A DNA stretch of 29,268 nt from an uncultured Prevotellaceae bacterium (lineage in GTDB: Bacteria > Bacteroidota > Bacteroidia > Bacteroidales > Bacteroidaceae). The stretch is from positions 1 through 29,268 of the forward strand of contig CAMYYX010000005.1 in assembly GCA_947303695.1 (NCBI GenBank), written 5' to 3'. Position 1 is the stretch's first letter. Every line of letters begins with the position of its first letter. Position numbers and translations under genes: made by a program. Positions 23,440 through 29,268 of this stretch are shown piece by piece. A model generated the notes under the pieces. That model saw only the letters and a list, made by a program, of their open reading frames with translations. It was not told where the DNA came from and ran no database searches.

Positions 23440-26352
23440 TTATTTGTATTGTACCGTAATAGCTTTGATTCTTTCGCCTGGTTCACCGACTCCTGCTTCA
23501 CGAGGGAAATAGACAGGCATGTCTTTCTGAATGGGCAGAATACGGAGGGTGAGGCTCTTGGTCGTTTCGGGCAGTCGCCACAGACCATATTGGAATTCCT
23601 TTCCGTTATAGAAATTATCATCTATGAGCTTGTCTCCATCGTATAGACGGGCACAGTCTCCATAATACAGAATGCGTAGCAGACCTTGATGGTTCGCCGG
23701 TAGGTCGATGGTGTAGGCTGCTGCTCGCTCGAAATCTGCGTCTGTAGGTTCTTCTGCCACCTTGTTCACTCCGATAGTGATGGTTCTCGATGGTGCTGCC
23801 TCACGTACTTTGTTGTATGGGAGCGTTTGTTCTTTCGTTGCTGTCTGAGGCTCCTCGAGGAACAACTTTCCTGCTGTGTCCGAGTCAAGCAGGTAGATGT
23901 TCTTGTAGACAGGTTGTGCAGTCCCCTTGGGTTTCAGGTTTTTCAGCACCTTTCCGTCTATGGCAATCTCTGTCGGGATGCCCTTGATCTGTTCCAGATA
24001 GATCTTCCCGTCACGTTTCGCAATCAGTTGGGCGGTTGCATAGCGTATGCCGTCAATATTGACGGGGAAGATGCATGAGGTCTTAGCGGGAATGGTAATG
24101 GGTTTCTGAGGAAACTTCACACCACACACTTCGAACTGAACATCCGTCTTGGCTTTCAAGTCTTGGAATCGTTCGTAGTTGTTGATGAACACAAACGCAC
24201 TTCCGTCCTTTTCTCGATACGACCAGCGAAGGAACGAGTCGTCACCCTGCCTGATGTTCTGTGGATTGGGATAGACGGCTTCCATCGGTGCCAATTCGGT
24301 CGCATAGTCGTTGATGAATAGGTGGAGCTTACGCAACAGATAGTAATGCGGATTACGTTGCCCGAACTCGTTGAGAGGTGCCTGGAAGTCGTATGTCTTC
24401 ACAGGCAAGTCGTTGTAGTTCGTAGCTACGGTTCGCTGGTTTTCGTTCAGATACGTCAGTTTTCCTTCGGGATTAGTGCCACCATGATACATATAATACC
24501 CCAACAGATTGCTGCCGCTTCCTAGTTTCACGATCGCCATCGAGTAAGCATCCTCGGGGTATAGATAGACACGGCGATGATAGGATGTCATCATGCCTCC
24601 ACCCAGTTCACAAGTGAAGTAGGGATACTGACCGACTTTCTCCTGTGTGCCGTTTGAGTTGTATGTCAGTTGTTCGCTTGCAATAGCACTCGACGTACGG
24701 CCTTCATGGAAGTTGAATGCTTTGTAGTAGTCCCCAGCTCCTTCTTTGGTGCTACGGTCCCAAAATCCGTCAGCATAGTCGCCGTAGAGCGGAATCAGTT
24801 CACCGAACGGTACCGGTGTTGATAACTCAGGCCAGCCGGTTCTTGTGTAGAAGGGTAGGTCGAACCCGATGTTCTTGGCGATCGTCTTCAGCGTTAGGAG
24901 ATATGAACCGCTACCCCGATATTCGTTGTCGAATTGGGCAGCGATGACAGGACCTCCGTCTTTCCATTGCAGTCCCTGTACTTGCGTGAATATCTGTCGG
25001 TAGTAGCGTTCGGTCAGCGAAAGGAACACCTTGTCTTCACTGCGTGTCTTGCATCCTTTGGTGAAAACCCAGTCGGGAATACCGCCATTTCGTGCTTCAC
25101 CATGACAGAACGGACCTATACGTAGCACGACAGGCAGTTGCTCTTCTTTACAAATCTCAAGGAATGTACGCAGGTCACGCTGTCCGCTCCAGTCGTATTG
25201 TCCCTCAATCTCCTCGATGTGGTTCCAGAACACATAACACGCAATCATACTGATGCCGCCCTCTTTCATCTGATGGATTTCCTGTTTCCATTCCTCAGCA
25301 GGGACACGCGAATAGTGTATCTCACCCATTGCGGGTATCACTCGCAATCCTCCGATCATCAAGCTGTGAGCATCCCATTTCACGGACGCACCGAGTTTCT
25401 GGTCATGTTTCAGTAGGGTGTTCAGGTAGCGTTCGTCCACCTTGAAGGCTGTTCCGTGACGGATTCCTTTCGGAAAACTCACCTCGTCCGATATGTCTGT
25501 CCATGTGTGTCCATGATCAGTCGAGCGTACAGCTCCATAGCGTCCGTTCCTGTACATATCAAAATAGACATACAGCGTATCGCCTACATAAAGCGGAGCA
25601 GGACCTTCAGCCCAGTAGTTGCCTGTGATGGGGGCCGACACCTCAATGGGGAACCCCTTTCTGATGTCCATTGTCCGGGTCACGCGTATGTTTTTCTCTG
25701 CAGGTGCCGAGTTCTCGTTCTTCACCACCATGATCAGTTCCTTGGTGACAGGATCTTTGGCGATAGCCGCATCAATGGCGCTGAACGTGGGGTTAAAGAA
25801 CATGCTGGTTTTCGTGAACGATTTGAAATCCTTGGTGGTCGTGTAGTAGATGCGGTGATTCCACTGCTTCTCCGATTCGCTGGTTGGTACATAACTGTGG
25901 CGGTCTGGAATCGTGGTTGCCCAGAAGATGTAGAACGTCTTCGATGGTTCGTCGTAGAACAATTCTGGAGCCCAGCAATTCCTCGATGTAGGCTCATCTT
26001 TCATGACAGGTATGGCCACCTGCTCGCTCCAGTGAATGAGGTCTTTCGATGAGGCGTATCCGATGATCTGGTCGTTCCAACTCGATGTCCATACCATGTG
26101 GAAGGTGCCGTCAGGACCCTGCACGATACTTGGATCACGCATCAAACGGTCTTTCCCCACGGTTGGTGCCATCAGCGGCTGATTGTCGTTCAGCGCAGTC
26201 CAGGTCTTCCCATCATAGCTGTAAGCGAGATGCAATCCGCTGCGCTCTCCTCTGAAATACGAGAAGAGATAAACGTCTTTCGCAAAGCCCGGGATGGTCA
26301 TCCCCATCAGCATCGTCACTGTTAAAAGAAGTCTTATCGTTCGTTTCTCCAT
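23440..26352 (-). CDS. GH43-GH35 fusion glycoside hydrolase (secreted)
   Basis: A single 970-residue exported enzyme with two catalytic modules. After the signal peptide (1-24) a GH43-like five-bladed propeller runs from about 26 to 315, with RDPSI (Asp73), FSAIDAAI (Asp194) and YWAEGP (Glu249) as the likely base, pKa-tuning and acid residues, and CWAPEL typical of the clan. The second module, from about 325, is a GH35 beta-galactosidase-type TIM barrel: GEIHYSRVP, FWNHIE, RIGPFCHGEARNGG, acid/base Glu477 in FDNEYRG and nucleophile Glu582 in CELGGGM, followed by beta domains to 970. The linker is only about 10 residues. Together it may remove two different sugars (for example arabinose or xylose plus galactose) from one plant side chain; this is inference. 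A TATCTTTG box lies at 26376. Confidence 0.9.
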   Translation of the reverse strand: MEKRTIRLLLTVTMLMGMTIPGFAKDVYLFSYFRGERSGLHLAYSYDGKTWTALNDNQPLMAPTVGKDRLMRDPSIVQGPDGTFHMVWTSSWNDQIIGYASSKDLIHWSEQVAIPVMKDEPTSRNCWAPELFYDEPSKTFYIFWATTIPDRHSYVPTSESEKQWNHRIYYTTTKDFKSFTKTSMFFNPTFSAIDAAIAKDPVTKELIMVVKNENSAPAEKNIRVTRTMDIRKGFPIEVSAPITGNYWAEGPAPLYVGDTLYVYFDMYRNGRYGAVRSTDHGHTWTDISDEVSFPKGIRHGTAFKVDERYLNTLLKHDQKLGASVKWDAHSLMIGGLRVIPAMGEIHYSRVPAEEWKQEIHQMKEGGISMIACYVFWNHIEEIEGQYDWSGQRDLRTFLEICKEEQLPVVLRIGPFCHGEARNGGIPDWVFTKGCKTRSEDKVFLSLTERYYRQIFTQVQGLQWKDGGPVIAAQFDNEYRGSGSYLLTLKTIAKNIGFDLPFYTRTGWPELSTPVPFGELIPLYGDYADGFWDRSTKEGAGDYYKAFNFHEGRTSSAIASEQLTYNSNGTQEKVGQYPYFTCELGGGMMTSYHRRVYLYPEDAYSMAIVKLGSGSNLLGYYMYHGGTNPEGKLTYLNENQRTVATNYNDLPVKTYDFQAPLNEFGQRNPHYYLLRKLHLFINDYATELAPMEAVYPNPQNIRQGDDSFLRWSYREKDGSAFVFINNYERFQDLKAKTDVQFEVCGVKFPQKPITIPAKTSCIFPVNIDGIRYATAQLIAKRDGKIYLEQIKGIPTEIAIDGKVLKNLKPKGTAQPVYKNIYLLDSDTAGKLFLEEPQTATKEQTLPYNKVREAAPSRTITIGVNKVAEEPTDADFERAAAYTIDLPANHQGLLRILYYGDCARLYDGDKLIDDNFYNGKEFQYGLWRLPETTKSLTLRILPIQKDMPVYFPREAGVGEPGERIKAITVQYK

Positions 26353-26375
26353 AACTCATCGATGAATAATTGGTG

Positions 26376-26383
26376 CAAAGATA
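26376..26383 (-). promoter_or_regulatory. Promoter -7 box of the GH43-GH35/recF operon
   Basis: TATCTTTG on the minus strand fits TAnnTTTG, 23 bases before the ATG at 26352. It is the only clear promoter seen in front of the operon. Confidence 0.55.
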
Positions 26384-26390
26384 GTAAAAA

Positions 26391-26457
26391 GTTTAGAGTT
26401 TAGGGTTTAGAGTTTAGAGAAAATGCAGAAAATAGTAAATAGTAAATCGTCAAATAG
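26391..26457. repeat. Heptamer tandem repeats upstream of the GH43-GH35 gene
   Basis: Four units GTTTAGA/GTTTAGG (26391-26418) are followed by three units AAATAGT, AAATAGT, AAATCGT (26430-26450) and a degenerate fourth. A shorter GTTTAGAGTTT piece is seen at 13624-13634 next to another promoter. The spacer 26353-26559 otherwise holds only promoter boxes. Confidence 0.7.
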
Positions 26458-26517
26458 ACAAAAATACGTTTAAGCCGAGTAAAGAACAAATAAATTTGTT
26501 TTTTCGAGGCGTAGCAT

Positions 26518-26548
26518 TTTGCGCGAAGCGAAATAATTCTTATCTTTG
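26518..26548 (+). promoter_or_regulatory. Consensus promoter of the tRNA-Gly gene
   Basis: TTTG (26518-26521), 19 bases, TATCTTTG (26541-26548): an exact match to the Bacteroidota housekeeping promoter (TTTG-N19/20-TAnnTTTG), 11 bases upstream of the mature tRNA end. Confidence 0.85.
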
Positions 26549-26559
26549 CAGTCGAAATC

Positions 26560-26632
26560 GCGGTAATAGCTCAGTTGGCAGAGCGTTGGCTTCCCAAGCC
26601 GAAGGTCGCGGGTTCGAGCCCCGTTTACCGCT
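26560..26632 (+). tRNA. tRNA-Gly (anticodon CCC)
   Basis: 73 bases. Acceptor stem GCGGTAA (26560-26566) pairs with TTACCGC (26625-26631), with discriminator T. D stem GCTC/GAGC; anticodon stem TTGGC/GCCGA around loop TTCCCAA, with CCC at 26593-26595; five-base variable region; T stem closed over loop TTCGAGC. The CCA end is not encoded. A perfect promoter lies upstream. It reads GGG codons. Confidence 0.95.
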
Positions 26633-26702
26633 CAACAAAGCGGAAGCAACCTTACACAATTTCCAGTTTTCGGATGTAACACACATTTAATTTGTTATAG
26701 CT

Positions 26703-28058
26703 ATGCTCATTACCACTATTGTCATCGTAGCCATCGTGCTGTTCGGCTGTATCATGATGAGTTCTGTGCAGATCAGTCACATCAACCGTGCTGCTGTTGC
26801 CATGTTCTGCGGCGTCAGTGCATGGGTTGTCTACATGCTGCATGGGTCAGACTTTCTTGAATTGATGGGCTATCCCGACTATCAGCTGATAGGGCAGGCC
26901 GATGATTACATCGCAACGAACGTCATCGTCAAGTACATCAACGAGGCGTGTCAGGTCATCCTGTTCCTCATTGCGACCAATACCATCGTGGAAATTATGA
27001 ACAACAATGGTGTGTTTGATTCGCTCATCCGTTGGTTGCGCACCCATAGCAGCCGCCTGTTCCTATGGGAGCTGTCGCTGCTCACATTCATCATCTCTGC
27101 CAATGTGGACAACCTGACGACCGTTGTGCTCATGATGACCATCATGGACCAGATCGTCAGTTCGCGTCAGCAGAAGATCATCTATTCATGCGTCATCCTC
27201 ATCTCCGCCATCCTCGGAGGTTCGTTCACCGTTATCGGCGACATGACCTCGCTCATGCTCTGGGTACATGGAGTTGTCACACCATCCGCCTATGCTGCAG
27301 GTCTCATCCTGCCGGTATTGGCGAGCCTTTGTGTGTTCAACCTCCTTATCTCGCGCATGTTGGTAGGGCGTGTCGAGGTGTCGTCGTTCATCAACCGTTA
27401 CGACGGCGACGACTCGTTGCTGCGACCCTGGCAGAAGGTGCTGCTGCTGTTCATCGGTATTGCAGGTCTTTGGTCCATCCCTACGTTCCACAACGTGACC
27501 AAACTGCCGCCGTTCCTTGGCGCACTCTGTGTGTTGGCACTCATCTGGTTGCTCGAGAGCGCGTTCACCTTCAAGCGCAATGGTAACCGCCTGTTCATCC
27601 AGCATAAATACATCCGCAACACCGAGTTCATCGGCATGAGACTCATCCTCTACTTCCTCGGCGTTTCGCTCATGGTGGGAGCATTGGTTGAGTGCGGTGC
27701 CTTGAAGTTTGTCAGCGACCTCATGACAACCCATCTCCACAATGTCTATATCTATGGTGGTGTCATCGGTGTCATCTCCAGCCTCATCGACAATATACCG
27801 TTCGTGATGGTAGGTCTGAACCTTTTCGAACAAGACGTCCCATCGATGGCATCCGAATTCATTCAGAACGGCACCTATTGGCAACTCCTCTCCTTCTGTT
27901 CCGCACTCGGCGGTTCGCTGCTCTATGTCGGAACATTGGCTGGACATGCTGTGGCCGAGGTGTCAAAGATCAGTCTCGGCTGGTATTTCCGCCACATCTT
28001 CTGGCGAGTGCTCCTTGCATGGCTTGTCGGAATGGGCGTATTTTATTTAACACATTAA
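26703..28058 (+). CDS. nhaD: NhaD-type Na+/H+ antiporter family protein
   Basis: A 451-residue inner-membrane protein of the ion-transporter (ArsB/NhaD) superfamily with about 10-12 hydrophobic helices. The re-entrant/discontinuous helix motifs SANVDNLTTVV (first half) and SSLIDNIPFVMVG (second half) form the pseudo-symmetrical core typical of NhaD, whose carboxylates (the Asp in VDN and IDN) bind Na+ or H+. It likely expels Na+ in exchange for protons. The gene begins 70 bases after the tRNA-Gly with no clear TAnnTTTG box between, so it might be transcribed through from the tRNA promoter. The lipid-kinase-fold gene follows by 16 bases. Confidence 0.88.
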   Translation: MLITTIVIVAIVLFGCIMMSSVQISHINRAAVAMFCGVSAWVVYMLHGSDFLELMGYPDYQLIGQADDYIATNVIVKYINEACQVILFLIATNTIVEIMNNNGVFDSLIRWLRTHSSRLFLWELSLLTFIISANVDNLTTVVLMMTIMDQIVSSRQQKIIYSCVILISAILGGSFTVIGDMTSLMLWVHGVVTPSAYAAGLILPVLASLCVFNLLISRMLVGRVEVSSFINRYDGDDSLLRPWQKVLLLFIGIAGLWSIPTFHNVTKLPPFLGALCVLALIWLLESAFTFKRNGNRLFIQHKYIRNTEFIGMRLILYFLGVSLMVGALVECGALKFVSDLMTTHLHNVYIYGGVIGVISSLIDNIPFVMVGLNLFEQDVPSMASEFIQNGTYWQLLSFCSALGGSLLYVGTLAGHAVAEVSKISLGWYFRHIFWRVLLAWLVGMGVFYLTH

Positions 28059-28074
28059 TCCCTTTCTTCTTTCT

Positions 28075-28998
28075 ATGGAAAAAAACAGATGGGGCATCAT
28101 ATATGGATCCAAGGTAGGATTGCCACAGTCGCCAAAGCGATGGTCGGCCATCCGTAGCTATATGGAGAAACGAGGCGTACAGTACGACTTCGTCCAGTCC
28201 GAAGGCTATGGGTCAGTCGAACGCCTGGCAAAGATGCTGTGTGACAACAACTACCACACTATCGTCGTGGTCGGCAACGACTCGGCACTCAACGAGGCGC
28301 TGAACGGCATCTTCCGGTCCGATCAGCTGCCCGACGACTTTGCGCTGGGATTGATTCCCAACGGCATCGGCAACGATTTCGCCCGCTTCTGGGGCGTGGG
28401 AGTCGACGACTACAAACGCACCGTCGACCGCATCATCGAACGTCGCACCCGGGTCATCGACGTAGGTCTCTGCGTCTATACCGACGAAGACAACGTGCCT
28501 GTGAAGCGCTACTTCCTCAACTGCGTCAACATCGGACTTGGAGCCCGACTCATCGACATCACCAGCAAGGCCACCCGTCTCATGGGTTCGCGCCAGCTCT
28601 CCATCATCCCTGTGGCCATCGCCAACGTATTCGAGCGCAAGTCGTTCAACGTCCATATCAAGGCCGATACCGAAGAAATACAACGTGAAGTCATGTCCAT
28701 CTGCATCGGCAACTGTCTCGGCTATGGTCAGACACCCAACAGTGTGCCCTACAACTTCATGCTCGATGTATCCGTCGTCACCCGTCCCAAGTGGTGGCAG
28801 TTGCTCGAAGGATTCTGGCTCCTAGGGAAGGGTAAGTTCCTCAACTACAAGAACGTCCATCCCTACCGCGTACAGCGCGTTGAGGTGATGGATGCCGGCA
28901 AAGCCAAGGTATCGCTCGACGGATGTATCCTCGATGCCAAGAACCTCACCCCCATGCGTGTAGAGATTCTCCCCGAAGCACTCAATTATATTGTGTAA
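28075..28998 (+). CDS. Diacylglycerol kinase-fold protein with altered nucleotide motif
   Basis: A 307-residue protein of the DagK_cat/YegS family of soluble lipid kinases. The fold is clear: VVVGNDSALNEALNGI (about 64-79) corresponds to the GGDGT-x2-E-x2-NG loop, PNGIGNDFAR (95-104) to PxGTxNDFAR, and the C-terminal beta domain carries VSLDG near residue 281. The nucleotide loop reads GNDSA instead of GGDGT, keeping only the first Gly and the Asp, so ATP binding may be changed or lost. It lies 16 bases after nhaD on the same strand, presumably cotranscribed, and ends at a terminator. Sphingolipid or glycerolipid phosphorylation is possible but not shown. Confidence 0.85.
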   Translation: MEKNRWGIIYGSKVGLPQSPKRWSAIRSYMEKRGVQYDFVQSEGYGSVERLAKMLCDNNYHTIVVVGNDSALNEALNGIFRSDQLPDDFALGLIPNGIGNDFARFWGVGVDDYKRTVDRIIERRTRVIDVGLCVYTDEDNVPVKRYFLNCVNIGLGARLIDITSKATRLMGSRQLSIIPVAIANVFERKSFNVHIKADTEEIQREVMSICIGNCLGYGQTPNSVPYNFMLDVSVVTRPKWWQLLEGFWLLGKGKFLNYKNVHPYRVQRVEVMDAGKAKVSLDGCILDAKNLTPMRVEILPEALNYIV

Positions 28999-29003
28999 TA
29001 AAC

Positions 29004-29034
29004 AAAGCAGGCAACCAAGAGGTTCGCCTGCTTT
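29004..29034. terminator. Bidirectional terminator
   Basis: AAAGCAGGC with GCCTGCTTT, extended inside by AACC/GGTT with one bulged C and an AAGA loop. It lies just past the DagK-like stop (28998, plus) and 22 bases past the stop of the minus-strand esterase (29056), so it can end both transcripts. Confidence 0.85.
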
Positions 29035-29055
29035 CTTATTCCGACTTTAATTTCT

Positions 29056-29268
29056 TTATTTAACCACTTCACGTTCGAAGAAGTCGAGGAAGAAGGGCCA
29101 GTTGGGACCTGCTTCGTGACCTCCATGATGTTGACGATAGGTGAGGCGTCCGTCCATCAGACCGTTGTCCATACCTGGGAAGAGGTCGGTGCCCACTCCT
29201 TTATAACCGAACAATTCATAGACGGGTGATGCCTTGGATGCCGAGATGAACGAACCAACTACATCCTG
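29056..29268 (-). CDS. C-terminus of a CE15-like (glucuronoyl esterase-type) alpha/beta hydrolase, cut by window edge
   Basis: The last 70 residues of a larger protein whose start lies beyond 29268. The stretch SASKASPVYELFGYKGVGTD, the following LTYRQHHGGH and NWPFFLDFF are what is seen at the C-terminus of CE15-like and related acetylxylan-esterase-like hydrolases; the His in GGH would be the catalytic His. CE15 enzymes cut the ester between lignin and glucuronoxylan. With only the tail visible the exact family is uncertain. It is another polysaccharide-related secreted enzyme on the minus strand, ending at the shared terminator. Confidence 0.6.
   Translation of the reverse strand, partial: QDVVGSFISASKASPVYELFGYKGVGTDLFPGMDNGLMDGRLTYRQHHGGHEAGPNWPFFLDFFEREVVK

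Noticed and set aside
23436..23621. N-terminal extension of RecF
   Set aside because: The extra residues lie within the GH43-GH35 gene and do not resemble RecF; the family start is at 23435.
25456..26052. 198-residue plus-strand open frame opposite the GH43 domain
   Set aside because: Antisense shadow of a well-supported catalytic domain.
26461..26472. A further TACGTTTA upstream of the tRNA-Gly gene
   Set aside because: It lacks the GTTTT lead-in and the GCAATAAA block, so it is not a third copy of the porE/porT element.
27186..27947. 253-residue minus-strand open frame opposite nhaD
   Set aside because: His/Asp/Glu-rich composition is the usual mirror of a hydrophobic membrane-protein gene; nhaD is the real gene.
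1..29268. CRISPR array, insertion sequence, prophage or integration site
   Set aside because: No regularly spaced repeats, transposase, integrase or phage genes were seen; all tandem repeats are short and lack spacers.

Overview
The window looks like chromosomal DNA of a Bacteroidota bacterium, order Bacteroidales, most likely a Prevotella-like organism. The grounds are promoter boxes of the TAnnTTTG type in front of many genes, the type IX secretion (T9SS) proteins PorE and PorT, a large secreted protein ending in a short Prevotella-style sorting tail, Bacteroidota-type carbohydrate-active enzymes, and weak Shine-Dalgarno signals. There is no CRISPR array, insertion sequence, phage gene or rRNA. 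Genus is inferred, not proven.

Left end (1-7305, all minus strand): a truncated lipoprotein with a carbohydrate-binding-like domain, a secreted alpha/beta hydrolase (esterase-like), porE (OmpA/TPR/beta-propeller lipoprotein of the T9SS), and an 1170-residue modular surface protein that is a probable T9SS cargo. Next is the minus-strand set proC-pta-ackA (acetate/ATP production from acetyl-CoA plus the last step of proline synthesis).

Middle (10786-15750): on the plus strand a small 2[4Fe-4S] ferredoxin with its own promoter and terminator, then porT; on the minus strand a GHL10-type secreted glycosidase with a Lys/Glu/Pro tail; on the plus strand a tiny membrane protein coupled to a beta-barrel protein; on the minus strand an M64-family metallopeptidase. 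The M64 gene is the last member of the set pyrF-uvrA-M64 (19396 down to 14425). Upstream of pyrF, 19497-19582 has its own promoter and terminator and looks like a small-RNA gene.

Right part (19661-29268): a tightly packed minus-strand operon reading GH43-GH35 fusion, recF, DUF721/DciA-like, DUF5063, DEDD exonuclease, RlmI-like methyltransferase. Then on the plus strand tRNA-Gly(CCC) with a perfect promoter, an NhaD-type antiporter and a diacylglycerol-kinase-fold protein. The window ends in the C-terminus of a CE15-like (glucuronoyl esterase-type) hydrolase on the minus strand.

The most interesting observation is regulatory. porE and porT are 7.4 kb apart and in opposite orientation, yet they share a two-part upstream element (GCAATAAA, 6 bases, GTTTTTACGTTTA, 7 bases, ATG). 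It has the geometry of an ECF-sigma promoter (GCAAT-N16-CGTT) and would give nearly leaderless mRNAs. It is a good candidate for the site through which a SigP-type sigma factor co-ordinates T9SS genes. Second are the GH43-GH35 fusion enzyme lying directly in front of recF, and the candidate small RNA before pyrF. No stretch longer than about 300 bases lacks a gene.
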